Positions 42,901 through 53,858 are shown, counted from the first letter of the stretch. The stretch: DNA of 64,000 nt from Sacculina carcini (GCA_916048095.2 OU696571.1:5440501-5504500); one strand, 5' to 3'. Notes: generated by a model from the letters alone, not told the origin. Numbers and translations: made by a program.

Positions 42901-43158
42901 AAAGTGTTCGTGATTTCTCTGCCGACTGGTGGGTCGGAAACAGTGTCAATCGATCGCTTGAAACCAGCTGTCGTTACTGTCCAGTCAGCTTCTCCGACCA
43001 CCTCGACGTCATGCACACCTACTCCGGCTCCTCGGACACCAGCCGCACTGCGACCTGATCCAGTACCTGTTCCTCGAGAGTCGCCGCCAACGCCAGTCAC
43101 AACGCGGACTGGACGAAAAGTGAGATTCACAAAACACCCAGATTACCACTACTTTTGA
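39967..43158 (+). CDS. pol: Pol of the young Gypsy element (PR-RT-RH-IN)
   Basis: About 1,060 codons in the -1 frame relative to gag, open from 39946. Domains in order: aspartic protease (VVDTGAGVSIIP near residue 38); RT with LDLLQAYHEVPM and the active site YLDDVLVFS at residues 341-344 from 39967; and RNase H (LVTDCSSTAAGAAL, then TDHKSLV). Integrase follows, with the HHCC finger (HSLSHPG...CTECQ), the catalytic residues in HIDLVGPL, VTDRGTQF and SNGLVERLHR, and a GPF-type C-terminus. The end is Pro/Thr-rich; no chromodomain is seen. All catalytic residues are present, so the enzyme is probably functional. It has no ATG of its own at the frame start, so expression likely depends on frameshifting from gag. 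Confidence 0.93.
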   Translation: MSHVGKLERQAMVAAPYGLPLLTVAARIGTIWLNFVVDTGAGVSIIPPSVTLSLQPTSVRISAANGQPMSVHGEVRLDIVLQKLRRKFAWTFVVSDAVSPLLGHDFLTHFKLVVDCHNRCIRDTTTLLRVPAKSNDEQYVGLVVNDLSHLSSPVRSLLTQHTTLLAPRSVCENVTMPVQHTIDTGSAAPVFARPRRLTADKEQSAKSAFEALMQAGVVRRSNSPWSSPLHMVAKKTPGEWRITGDYRALNARTVPDRYPLPHIQDLSARLAGMTLFSKLDLLQAYHEVPMSKADTAKTAVITPFELFEYVFMPLGLKNAGATFQRLMNTILSHLKCTFVYLDDVLVFSQNEEQHLRDLSAVFDVFERHGLRLSLDKCSFFQSSVDFLGHKVTAAGVCPPDAKIAAINDFPVPTDSSSLRRFLGMVGFYRRMIPGFANIVHPLSERSKHQPNNKSLALNDEELAAFDIIKQSLASACTLPHPLPHCSHMQLVTDCSSTAAGAALHQMVDGVPQPISFFSKKLSAAQRKYSVYDRELLAAYYSVLHFRHYLEGRSVTLLTDHKSLVSAFISPNVAKSDRQQRHWSYINEYVSDVQYIRGAENMVADCLSRSVSAVQVDVFDLPAIARAQVDDAETQAAAASLTPFMTSGDQPLLCDTSTPYSRPFLPLKCRRSVFDQMHSLSHPGITASVKLLKSRYVWPQMEKDIKSWVRACTECQQTKITRHTKSPLTEFAVPSERFECVHIDLVGPLPTATPRGQPFSTPYRYILTCIDRASRWSEAVPLQDITTVAVADAFMTQWVSRFGVPLRVVTDRGTQFESELFRELSQLVGFHRIRTTAHRTQSNGLVERLHRVIKASIMARKQCWLSVLPVVMLGIRLLPTESGISPFTAVTGSNMLCPRVPTGDTVSTKAQHEFVLDLTKRMQEVDFHKLSAGTSHNTSPSYVPPRLMTCEHVWVRVDRVRRPLEAPYRGPFRVISRSPKVFVISLPTGGSETVSIDRLKPAVVTVQSASPTTSTSCTPTPAPRTPAALRPDPVPVPRESPPTPVTTRTGRKVRFTKHPDYHYF
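39979..39988 (+). promoter_or_regulatory. Candidate -1 frameshift site at the gag stop
   Basis: GGAAAACTAG ends gag. The G-GAA-AAC arrangement next to the stop allows a -1 slip of the last gag codon into the pol frame. It is not a perfect X-XXY-YYZ heptamer. I did not model a downstream pseudoknot. Confidence 0.4.
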
Positions 43159-43660
43159 TTATTGCAGTGTAAAATGTATGTTAATATTGTGTATATCTGT
43201 ATGTACCTACTCGGTGTATGCGTGCGTGTTGAACATGATATGCGTGTTAAGCACTGTGTTTCAATTTGCATATTTGACTACAAGCGCCACACTATCTTTT
43301 GTGTAATATTGTTTGTCTTGTCGCGGATATCTGCTCATTCTTCACAAGACTTTGTACCATTGTTTGTCATGCACGCGTATCATTTACACACTGTTTAATG
43401 TTCATTTTTGTATTGATCTATATGTACCTATGTTTGTATACGCTGCTGTCGTGCATCGTATTGTGAATCGCCTACCTTGATGCACACGTGATTACCGAGC
43501 GTTTCGTTGATCATATATATATGTTCTGATGTCATTCGTACATATCTCTGATATTTTCATTGTATTTTTCATCATGTTATACGCACCACCATTGCTACTG
43601 TTTACGCTTACACTCGCTTACTTCACTGCTTGACTAGCTCCGCTTCTGGTGGGGGAGTCT

Positions 43661-44025
43661 TGTGGTGTATCATGTTTTGCATTGTTTGTATGTTTGCGGA
43701 TATGTTAGTGTGTCCTGTCGTGTGTGTACGTTTCGCTCGTCTGTATGCATGTCAAGTGTATGTCTGTGTGTAGTTAGTCTTGGGTCAGTGGTGTGTGTCC
43801 GGTGTGTATGTGTCTACTGAACTAGTATGTCTGTGTGTCGTGTTTGCCTTTGTCACTGCGTGTGTTGTTGGATCATGTGTGCGCTTGACCAATTGTATGT
43901 CTGTATGCTTGTGTGTGAGCGGTTGTGTCACCTGATGTTTGACCTGAACACTGGGGTCAAATACAGTCGGTCCAAAGATCTCGCATTGTGAACGTCAGTA
44001 ATTCAGTGGCTAACCAAACGCCACA
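43661..44025 (+). repeat. 3' LTR of the young Gypsy element
   Basis: 365 bp, matching the 5' LTR except for one base. It follows the purine tract at 43649-43657. Confidence 0.95.
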
Positions 44026-44029
44026 GACT

Positions 44030-44530
44030 CAAAGACTGTGCCACTGAGTTATACATGTTTATGTGTGACTTTTTACTAACTCAAATAATTGCAATTATTA
44101 TATACTTATAATTACTGTTGTGGTGATGTTCTATTTCGATGGTAAGGATTTGATGCAAATGAAAAGAGATGAAGTCACTGTGAAAATACACATCATTTTA
44201 ACAAAAATCGGCAATTTTTTCGAGTTAGCAATTGTGAATGAAATAATATAAATGAAAAAAGCTTCTCAAACTCATCTTGATGCAAGTTTGGAAATAATAA
44301 TATTAATCGAAACAATATATAAATATTTATATTGATTTACCACATTATACATTAAACTACATTACGCTGTATAACCTTTTTTCAAAAGTTATACAGTGTA
44401 TCACGGATATGAAAAGTTGTTGTTGGCATATATTCAAACAAACAAACAAACGTATATTTACTATAGCGCCTGTAAAAACACGGGCGCGCATAACTTCAAG
44501 ACGAACAACAAAGCGTAAATACATATATAC
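44030..44530. other. Unassigned sequence
   Basis: AT-rich, no gene. An AACAAACAAACAAAC run lies near 44437-44450. Confidence 0.4.
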
Positions 44531-44534
44531 ATAT

Positions 44535-44748
44535 ACATACATACACAAACATGCACTTATACATATACACACATACACAAACATGCACTTATACATATAC
44601 ACACATACACAAACATGCACTTATACATATACATACATACACAAACACGCACTTATAAATATACACACATACACAAACATGCACTTATACATATACATAC
44701 GTACACAAACATGCACTTATACATACACATACATACACATATACTCAT
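44535..44748. repeat. 32-bp CA-rich minisatellite
   Basis: About six to seven copies of a 32-bp unit containing AAACATGCACTTATACATAT, with small variants. It lies at the 3' side of the minus-strand LINE and may have grown from its tail. Frames through it on either strand are artefacts. Confidence 0.8.
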
Positions 44749-44974
44749 GAGTTTTGAGTACAATAAGGAGGAATAGAAAATGGATAGCTGAATAGAATCA
44801 TAATTTGGCGAAAGGAGTGAGAGTGTGAGAAGCAGGATCAAACGAGATGTCAAAAAGGTGATTTTGAAGTCGGGAAGCAAACATGCGGTAGGAAGAAGAT
44901 GAAGTAATATGAGAAGGAAGAGAATTATAGATGCGCGGACCGAAGAAAGTAAAAGATTTAGAGGACCACGAATA

Positions 44975-45684
44975 TTAATTAGTGGCCCGAGGACAGATGA
45001 GGGGAACAGGTCTACGAGAAGAAACATTATCAGAACGAGTTAAAAGACTGACTAGGTAGGGCGGTTGACTAGGATCATGAAGGAGTTTGAAGATTAGACA
45101 GCAAAGCCGAAAGTGAATACGAGAGACAATTGGAAGCCAACGAAACTTAAATATAAAACTGGAGGTATGACGGCAAGGAGTAGAGTGAAGAACAAATCGG
45201 CAAGATTGGTTAAGAACACGTTGTAGTATTTTTAGGGAAGAACGAGGTAAGCTAAAGTATAGTGAGTTGCAATAGTCTAACCTAGTGAGTATAAGAGAAT
45301 TAACAAGTTTAATAGATGAAGATTGATCGAGACAGGGACGAATGGGATAGAGTGAACGGAGGATCAAACGACAAGTGCGTGCGACGGAGCGAATGTTATC
45401 TACAAAGGAGAGCGAAGAATAAAAAATTATACCAAGATTTCGAACGTTAAGGGCTAGGGGAACTGAGAGCAGCGGGGGACTAATGCGAGGAGGATGAAGA
45501 GGGAGAAACTCAGACTTTGAAGTGTTGATGAGAAGATTGCGAGCTGCGGCCCAAGAAGAAATATCAGAAAGCACGTCAGATAGCAGGGAAGGAGAATGAA
45601 AAGGAAGCGGAATGTAAAACTGAATATCGTCAGCATAGATATGAAAACTTATAGAGTGTTTACGAATAATTGGACAAAGAGAAG
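44975..45684 (-). pseudogene. LINE RT active site and C-terminus
   Basis: After the SINE the frame reads YADDIQFYIP. It then continues with DISSWAAARNLLINTSKSEF, RNLGIIFYSSLSFVDNI, TRLDYCNSLYF and FKFRWLPIVSRIHFRLC, the classic thumb and C-terminal blocks of CR1/L2 LINEs. It ends at a stop at 44975. Confidence 0.82.
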
Positions 45685-46009
45685 GTTAAGGTTGAATGCC
45701 TAAGTGGCAGCTGCTACACGGGAAGAAGCCGAAGCTTATGAACACACAGGTGTGCCCCGTGCAGCTCGCTGCCACCGCAGAACCGATCCTCTCCACGCTA
45801 TGGCGCCACAAGGACGTAAGACGTATTAGAGAGGGCCACCTCCCCAGAATGCATGGCACAACTCATGACTGATATCTGGTACCATCATTTTCTGCTGGGT
45901 GGACAGGGGCTGTGGGATTGTAGAATTCGCCCAATGAAATTCTGTTCCGCCGGGTTTCGAACCACGGACCTCCCGCTTGTGAGACGGGTGTGCTAACAAC
46001 TGCACGTAC
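45685..46009 (-). repeat. tRNA-Val-derived SINE with 5-bp target duplication
   Basis: A 325-bp SINE on the minus strand, flanked by AGAAG at 45680-45684 and 46010-46014. Its head (46009 downward) reads as a tRNA. There is an A-box-like GTTGTTAGCACAC, an anticodon stem-loop with CTCACAA (anticodon CAC, valine), and a perfect B box GGTTCGAAACC. The rest is shared with the copy at 24361-24626. RNA polymerase III transcription from the head is expected. It sits inside the L2-like LINE. Confidence 0.88.
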
Positions 46010-46014
46010 AGAAG

Positions 46015-47122
46015 ACATGTACAGATTAAATAACAAAGGACCAAGAATGGAGCCCTGTGTAACACCATGACGTAGAGCAACCGAAGAAGAGACACAGGAA
46101 TTAAATTTCACAGCATAAGTCCGACCACTGAGATATGATTTGAGAAGGGAGAGAGCACTAGAGCAGATACCAAGATGAGAGAGATCACGAAGAAGAATAA
46201 AGTGATTAACCAAACCAAAGGCAGAAGACATATCAAGGAGAACAAGCAAGGCAGACCGACGGTAAGAGAAGTGGGATAAAACGCCATTGGTTACAGATAT
46301 AAGAACAGACTGAGTGGAATATGAAGGACGGAAAACATATTGGTAAGGATCAAGAAATTGGTTAATGAAGGGAGAAAGTTGAGAAGAGATGGCAGATTCA
46401 AGAAGTTTGGAAGGGAAGCTGAGAAGAGAAATAGGCCGATAATTTTTAATAAGTTGGATCTAACGTGGGTTTTTTAAGGATAGGGTAGATTGTAGCATGT
46501 TTATCAGCGAGAAAAGTGCCATGGAGGAAAGAACTATTAATCCAATAAAGAAAATAGGGCATAAGGGAAGGAATCAATTCAGAAATTGCCTTAAAATTCA
46601 TAGGATCAGAAGGAGAGAACGACAATTTAGTTGATGAGATAAGGGCAGTTAAGTCAGTCGCACCAAGATGATTAAATGATGAAAAATGACGAGGTGAGGA
46701 AATGTGTCTGAGAAGAGATAATGAAGGAGTAATAACGGAAAGCAACGAATTGACTTTATCCTCAAAAAAGGCAGAACATTGTGAGGCTGTTATAGTGGAA
46801 GAAATAGAACGCGAACGAAGACCACAGAGAGAATTCAAAGTAGCCCATAAAGATTTGGGAGAGCGAGAAAGAGAAGAAAGACGAGTTTTATAGAAGTTAC
46901 GCTTGGCGAGAGAGAGGGCAGAAATGTAAGAGATCGAGCCGAGCAAAACGATAGCCAATCAGATGAAGAACGAGAGCGTCGCCAATAACGTTCGAGACGG
47001 CGCTGAGAACATTTAAGGCTACGGAGATTAGAATTGAGCCAAGGAGGAAGGCGAGGAGAAAGAGAAGCGCATGTCAGAAAGGGAAAAATGCAATCATTAA
47101 TAGACGTAAGGTCAGCAGACAA
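46015..47122 (-). pseudogene. LINE RT N-terminal and core blocks
   Basis: Pieces in different frames: a linker (47122-46835), a block ending ATIYPILKKPTLDP (46958-46446), then LVLLDMSSAFGLVNHFILL and HGVTQGSILGPLLFNLYMSS (46249-46015). In the catalytic block Asp is followed by Met-Ser-Ser-Ala-Phe, the usual D-x-S-A-F motif. Confidence 0.8.
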
Positions 47123-47454
47123 ACACGGAAATAACTCGGCAGGAGAAAGTGAGTACAGAAAATGGATAGGAAGAAAATAATCCAGGAGTGATAGGAACGA
47201 GGATGGGTCAAATTTCTCATAGTTACGATAAGTGAAAGAAGAATTGACGGGAGGAGGAGAAAACGGAATTGAGGTTAAAAGGAGACTGTGATAGGAGATT
47301 GACGGACCTGGAGGAATGGTGAGGACGCATGAACGAGAACGTACACTAGACGTAAATTATAGCTTTTCAGTTGATATGTCAAGGATTAAGCAGCTGTAAA
47401 TGAACAAAACACAAGCCAACAGCAATAATCATGCAAGCAAATGTAATGAGTAAT

Positions 47455-48348
47455 TTATATGTAATTTTAATATGTAATTTTAATACTATGTAATTTTAAT
47501 ACTATGTAATTTTAATACTATGTAATTCTAATACTATGTAATTTTAATACTATGTAATTTTAATACTATGTAATTTTAATACTATGTAATTTTAATACTA
47601 TGTAATTTTAATACTATGTAATTTTAATACTATGTAATTTTAATACTATGTAATTTTAATATGTAATTTTAATATGTAATTTTAATAATATGTTATTTTA
47701 ATATGTAATTTTAATATGTAATTTTAATATGTTATTTTAATATGTAATTTTAATATGTAATTTTAATATGTAATTTTAATATGCAATTTTAATAATATGT
47801 CGTTTTAATAATATGTAATTTTAATAATATGTGATTTTAATAATATATAATTTTAATAATATGTAATTTTAATATGAAATTTTAAAAATATGTAATTGAA
47901 TATGTATATTAATTATGTATAATTTGTAATATTAATAATATGTAATATTAATCATATTTAATTTTAATAATATGCAATTTTAATAATATGTAATTTTAAT
48001 AATATGTAATTTTTATAATATGTAATTTTAATAATATGTAATTTTAATAATATGTAATTTTAATAATATGTAATTTTAATAATATGTAATTTTAATAATA
48101 TGTAATTTTAATCATATGTAATTTTAATCATATGTAATTTTAATCATATGTAATTTTAATCATATGTAATTTTAATAATATGAAATTTTAATAATACATA
48201 ATTTTAATAATATGTAATTTTAATAATATGTAATTTTAATAATATGTAATTTTAATAATATGTAATTTTAATAATATGTAATTTTAATAATATGTAATTT
48301 TAATAATATGTAATTTTAATAATATGTTATTTTAATGTATTTTTAATG
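47455..48348. repeat. AT-rich minisatellite with 13-bp and 16-bp units
   Basis: About 890 bp of ATGTAATTTTAAT (13 bp) and its three-base extensions. Blocks change along the array: 16-bp units ending TACT near 47480-47650, 13-bp units at 47650-47790, 16-bp units with TAAT at about 47800-48345, and a small run of TCAT variants near 48110-48170. No coding capacity. Confidence 0.9.
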
Positions 48349-48481
48349 TCTGAGCCACTCGGCTATGAGGCGGACCAAAGTGATCAAAGTCACAGACTTT
48401 GTGCTGTACAGCAGCAGTAAGTCGCAGTGACACAGAATAGAGACAGATATACACAATATATGCCCGTGTAAGGAGCCAAGT

Positions 48482-51107
48482 CAGTGGTTCTTAACCTGGG
48501 TTCGATCGAACCCCCGGGGTACGGTGAGTCAGTTTCAGGGGTTCGGCGGTTTGGTTCCCCCCACTCGTATTCGTGACGTCACGCTCTGCTTGACCATCAT
48601 TGGCTGCAGTTGATAACGCCACATCGCTTGGCCTTGATATATGTGCTGCAGGCAACTCGATCCACTCAGTAGTCGACTTGTGACTGTCGTGATCGTACGT
48701 GATTTGTGATTTCCCTTTAAAAACTTCAAACCTTTGATACTAACTATGTCGAGCAAAACAAGGATTTGGTCGGACGAATACGTATAGTATGGATTCACAT
48801 GTATAACGGAACGTGATGGTGTGGCGTGTCATACATATTTTATTTATTGTATAAATGTGTGTATATTTAAATGTGTATGCGTGCGCGCATGCGTTTATAT
48901 GTATGTGCCGCATGTGTTTGTATGTTTGTGTGGCATGCCTTCCAGAATGTTCAGTGTAGGTCAGGTGACGTGTGTCTGCGTACAACCAGCAAACACGCTT
49001 TTTGCATGTGTATACGTGAGCGTATGTGTCTCTATGTAAATGCCGCATGTGTCTGTATGTTTGTGTGGCATGCGTTCTAGAATGTTCCATATAGAATGTT
49101 CCATAACACTAGAATGTTAGGTGACGTGTGTGTGCGTGTTAGCTTGCGAAAATAGTTCAGCCAATCACAGTAGCCTACGTGCTGGCGTGATCACATAGCG
49201 ACCAATAGGGTGGTTACATTTGCCTTTTGCTATTGCCTGGTCAATTGTGTTCCAATGTTCATACGCGGTCGGGTCGATGCACACGCACGGCCAAGTTTAG
49301 TTCGACCCGAGCATCGTCCGACACATTGTGTTGGATAACGTGCTCGTTGCGATTACCGGGCATTGACCTAGGATATTAGTGGAGGACTCGCGGACTGTTA
49401 CGGAATCCTGTGCCGCGGCCTTCGTGCCGAGGTTTTGCTGGTCTCCGGCCTTGTGATATTCATTGTACTATTGTTACTGTGTATTTATAATATATCTGAT
49501 GTGCTCCACCGCTCTTTGTTATGTGCGCGCTCTGAACGAGCTTCGCGTAACAATGGGAGTCAGCGTCCTCAATGCATGATTTGCAATACCAAGTTGAGCA
49601 ATTATTGTCTGGCACCGGAAAAACTAAGGGAACACCTCCTAAATCTGCATGGAGATGGAAAATACAAGAACACAACGCTTGCTGAATTCAAGGTGAAGAG
49701 AGCCAGATTCGATGAAAAAGCTACTCTGCCTACTTTCGGCATTGTACCCATAGACAAACCTGTCTTAACAGCATCATACGAAGTTGCTTACCTGCTTGCA
49801 AAGCAGGGCAAACCACACACCATTGGTGAAACACTGTAAAACCAGCTGCGTTGAAGATGGCGAATGTCATGCTGGGAAAATCTGCTAAAATAAGTTGTCC
49901 CAAATCCTCTTTCAATTGATACCATCGGCAGCAGAATAGATGACATGAGCAATGCCATCTTAGCTCAACTACTTGCAGATCTGATTTAAAGCCCAGCAAA
50001 ATTCAGCCCCCAACTCGACGAGACCACCGATTTTTCCAGTCTAAGCCAGCTTGCTGTGTTTGTGCGCTATGTGAAAGACGACATGATAAAAGAAAAACGA
50101 CATGAAGACATGATAAGGCTTTAGACTAGGCTAGACTTGGCAGATTACTTCGAAAATTCTGAGTTCATTCTCATTTTGGCGTACATGGCCGATATCTTCG
50201 ATGCTCTCAATCACCTCAATCAACAGATGCAAGGCGGTGGAGTCAACATCATTGAAGCGGAAGAAAATGTGAGGGGTCTTCAAAAAAGCTACCGTTATGG
50301 AAACGACGAACGGAGAATGATAACTGCAAACTTTCCCCTGCTGGATGACTGTGTAAGTAAGATCGAAGACGTGTCCGGTATCGGATACATTTCTGTACCC
50401 GGGAAACTGAAACAAGCAATTACCATGCACTTAGATGAGCTCGCAAAGTCTCTAGAAGGATACTTCCCCACCAGAGAATCATATCCAGCATGGGTGAGAC
50501 AGCCGTTCACGTTTAGTGTTGCGACAACAGATGTCAATGATGAATACCTGGACGAAATCATTTAACTGCAGCAGAGCCAAGTTCAACAGCAACTCTTCAG
50601 AACAACAACGCTGTCAACGTTTTGGTGTCATCAAATCGCAGCGTACCCTCTTGTTGCTAAGAAAGCCCTCGAGATACTCATACCGTTTGTTACAACATAT
50701 TTTTGTGAGCAGTCCTTTTCGATGATGGTAGACATAAAAACGTAGAAAAGGAGCAGACTGTGTTGCGAAAATGATATGAGAGTGGCACTTGCCGAGGTGA
50801 AGCCACGCACTTCTGAAATTGTCTGAGAGACGACAGCAAAAGTCACATTGATTTGCAGTAAGTATTCATTATGTTTTTGTTTTTGTGTGAAATTCATGTT
50901 TTGTTGGGTTTGTTCTTTGAACACAGTGATTTTGTGTGCAAATGATGCATGGTACAGCTTGTGCACTAATACAGTATATAGTTATATACATGTTTTGAAT
51001 TTGAAGAAAAAAAATGACATTATATTTTTCCAACTACGAAGGGTTCGATGAATGCATGCACGGAACTTGTGGGGTTCAGTACATCCAACAAAGGTTGAGA
51101 ACCACTG
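48482..51107 (+). mobile_element. Buster-type hAT element with broken ZBED-like transposase
   Basis: The ends read CAGTGGTTCTTAACC and, inverted, CAGTGGTTCTCAACC. Flanks are AGCCAAGT (48474-48481) and AGCTAAGT (51108-51115), an 8-bp duplication with one change; the right copy fits the nnnTAnnn preference of Buster hATs. A duplicated 70-bp GT-rich segment (near 48870-48950 and 49020-49090) and a GC-rich stretch (49260-49440) precede the gene. Confidence 0.85.
49435..50730 (+). pseudogene. ZBED5-like hAT transposase remnant
   Basis: Part one (about 49540-49839) has a BED zinc finger, CMICNTKLSNYCLAPEKLREH then LLNLH. It continues to SYEVAYLLAKQGKPHTIGE, and after breaks to a block with QLDETTDFSSLSQL, which includes the first catalytic Asp. 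The sequence then jumps to a C-terminal part (50137-50565: GYISVPGKL, then YPAWVRQPF) and a last block with VTTYFCEQSFS, part of the dimerisation domain. Compared with roughly 700 aa in relatives, the middle is missing and stops are present. Confidence 0.8.
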
Positions 51108-52500
51108 AGCTAAGTATATTACTAGGGTGACCTTTTGTTGCAAATGCAACGTTTCCATCATAGACTCTGTTCATCCTGAGAAGCCCAAAAATCGATATTA
51201 TATTGATCTGAGGTAAGCATTAATTAAACTTTATGCTAATTCTTGTTTTAGTGCAACTGTTTCATTTTTAAGAGCGACTATTTGGATTTAGGGCAATTCT
51301 TTAAGTTTTAAAACAATTATTTCACACCATCATGAAACATTTTCAGTTGTCAAGTTGTACAATGCAGCATATGTTCATATATTGTAAGCATAAACCCTAT
51401 AATTATGTGTCTGGAAGACGTGTTAACATTGTGCCCGTGTGTGGCGCTAGGCATCTTGCGTATGTATGTTCCCATAGACATAATATACACATAGCCAATA
51501 TGATATAGGCACATCACTCTGATATAGACATTTGTGCAATTGTACAATACAATTAAGCATTAATTTGTATGCATTTAGAACAACCTTAGAACAACTGGTT
51601 AGATCAACAGCTCTTGACTATAATTTCCGCATACTCAAATAGGGTCCATATGGAAAATCCATATAGACCTTGGAAAATTGGAAAAAATTATCATCGACTG
51701 AGTCTGCCAAATTATATTGTAGATTCAATTTTCACTACCAGGTATCAGCGCGACAGACTTGACAGACTAGACAAACATATGAAACCGCCATAAAAGCCAC
51801 AGCCGCTAATAAAAAAAGAAAAATTTACCCTATTATTTAAAATGGGTGGAATTTTAGCAAAATATTGAGCTCAACTGTTTAACACAACTATTTTCTATTG
51901 TTAGCGCATCCAAATGTCGCCCTTGTCGTCAGTGAGGTGACAGTTGAAGTTCATGAAGCATACAATCCAAGCAAAACCGACAATGATAAAAACGTATTGT
52001 GGTAATGGTTATGTCATGTAAAAGTACAAAAAGTTTCTCACAAAAAGTATGTTTTTCATAATATAGTGATTTTCACTACCCTTTCACGGGACTTAGTAGA
52101 GTTTCTGCAAAATTGTAAGCGCAACTTTTCTTGATTTTTAGCTAGGGTTTATGGAATTTTTTTTGGGAAAAAAACAAAAACCACTGTTTTTTCAAAGAGC
52201 CATACTTTTTAGTCAGACTCGCAGAATTTTCATGCTTATTTTTATATCTCACAAATGCTAGATCATTTAGGGCATGCGTTTGAACAGTTATCATTTACAA
52301 AAAACGGATTTAACCAGAAAATTCGAAAGTCGGTGCTTATCGGCTTTATGCTACAGCTAGCTGGTGTATGTAGCAACAAGTAAACTTCTCAACTGATATA
52401 TTACGTATACTATAGTCATATATTGATGTTTATCTGTTGACATAAAAATCTAATGAATACACAAGAGTACACAAATATATAATGCATAACATAATATGTT
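51108..52500. other. Unassigned sequence
   Basis: No gene or recognised repeat; AT-rich with short homopolymers. Confidence 0.45.
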
Positions 52501-53515
52501 ATGTATGGTAACAACATACACACAATTTTATGAAAGACAAACGCATTATGTATTGAAACACAGGCGCGCGTGGGACAGCGAAATCCCAGCGATGTCTAGC
52601 ATGCCCACATCGTACCGCCATTACAATTAAGCCATATTTCCCCCTGGTCTTAAAGATCACACATTCTGCGCCACCGAACAAATACGGAAGCAAGTGAAGC
52701 CTCACTAGCCACTACGCACGTCACTAACGAGCTGAGCAACTAACTAAGCAACTAAGCAGAAAAAACACCGCATGTACGTGCGCACAAAATCCAACCCACG
52801 ACGAAAAGAAAAACGACCAAACGACGAAATTCGACTTGTCCCTCCATGCTCAGTTACCTCCGCCAACCGCACCTCTGCGTCTCCACCGGCCGCACCAGTG
52901 CGTTTCCGCCAGTTGCACCTGTCCTCCGCCGGCCGCACCTCTGCGTCTCCGCCGACCTCACCCTGCTTCACAGTCTGCCCCTTTAACACTCTCCTGATAC
53001 GTCGCTGAACACCGCTCTATGCCTGTCCGCCGCTGATACTGTAGGTATCGTCACAACAGCTGCTGAAGCCGGGTCAATACTCCCAACACACTAAAACTCT
53101 CCAATAAACAATGAAAACCAAAAAAGGCCGAAATAGCTTGTAAAACATAGACTCAATTTTATGAAAAACAAAAATATTATGTATTGAAAGACAGGCGCGC
53201 GAGAACAGCGCACCACCCAACGAACACGCCCGAACACGGACTCCCTCAACGAACACAGAGGACAAAGGAAGGACATAATTACACACACACACACACACAT
53301 TCACAAATCCAGATCAGACCAACCCCACCACGTCAATTGACACTCGACGCTTGCAATCTTGCAATCTAGCATAGTCCTCGCAGCAATAGAACACAGGCAC
53401 AATGAAGCCATCCACACTCAAGTACACACCTCTCTCACACTCTACAATTATTCATCTATGCATACACCTACACTAGCATGCACACATCGTCAAGCCATTA
53501 CAATTAAGCCACATG
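52501..53515. repeat. Two related repeat copies with a GC-rich insert
   Basis: A motif with AATTTTATGAAA...ATTATGTATTGAAA.ACAGGCGCGCG appears at about 52525-52575 and 53152-53205. A second shared motif (CCATTACAATTAAGCCA) follows each, at about 52617 and 53493. The longer copy contains extra sequence. A GC-rich stretch near 52855-52975 repeats CCGCACCTCTGCGTCTCC. A CA run lies at 53281-53299. No gene is seen. Confidence 0.5.
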
Positions 53516-53654
53516 TATGTTAACATCTAATATAATACACTCGTCTCGGCCATTTCTGTGCCGAGACGATTGTGAAGTTTTGTGCGGACTAGTGGACATT
53601 TTTAGAAGATGCGTTCAACATCAGCCGATGATGCAGCTGCCCCCATAAATGCAT

Positions 53655-53858
53655 TCACCGGTCAATTTCAGCCTTGGTCATTTTGTTGGCGAATTGAGTT
53701 CGCCACTCTGTTGGGTGTACTCTATTGACGTAATTACTTTTGAGTAGGTAGTCATTATTGAATGATGCTGCTTTGCATCTGAGTTTCGTAATCATGGAAA
53801 ACAATAAGGGATATCGTTCCCCGACTACATCAGTCACTCTATCAACCTGTTCATTCAC
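53655..53858 (-). other. Short unrecognised open frame
   Basis: A minus-strand frame of 67 codons, basic, with an ordinary residue mix. I do not recognise it. It may be a scrap of an element. Confidence 0.2.

Larger units (their letters stand above)
38707..44025 (+). mobile_element. Young, apparently intact Ty3/Gypsy retrotransposon
   Basis: This 5,319-bp element has 365-bp LTRs (38707-39071 and 43661-44025) that I find to differ at one base (C versus G in GTCCGCTGTG / GTCCGGTGTG). GACT flanks both sides (38703-38706, 44026-44029). The primer site follows the 5' LTR, a G-rich tract (GGTGGGGGAG) precedes the 3' LTR, and gag and pol are both open. No env-like third frame is present. The near-identity of the LTRs implies recent insertion. 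Confidence 0.95.
44755..47365 (-). mobile_element. L2/CR1-like LINE, interrupted by a SINE
   Basis: Minus strand, in order: the end of an endonuclease domain (about 47340-47123), a linker, RT N-terminal blocks (46958-46446), RT core (46249-46015), the SINE (45685-46009), then the active site and C-terminal RT (about 45684-44975). Removing the SINE restores continuity through LYMSS / LCPIIRKHSISFHIYADD. Several frameshifts make it inactive. The tails at 13.0-13.45 kb and 5.7 kb are from the same family. Confidence 0.82.

Noticed and set aside
43162-43398. Short frame after pol as a possible env
   Set aside because: It is only 78 codons, starts in the 3' untranslated region, and lacks fusion-peptide or glycoprotein features.
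44357-44750. Frames with Tyr-Thr-Tyr-Ile-His repeats
   Set aside because: They are a translation of the 32-bp CA-rich minisatellite.
47455-48348. CRISPR-like array
   Set aside because: The units are contiguous without unique spacers, and the context is eukaryotic.
48345-48385. Possible tRNA A-box on the minus strand (AGCCGAGTGGCTCAG)
   Set aside because: There is no B box at the right distance and no cloverleaf; probably chance or a SINE scrap.
52744-53008. GC-rich open frames on both strands
   Set aside because: They are explained by an internally repeated GC-rich stretch; no domain is recognised.
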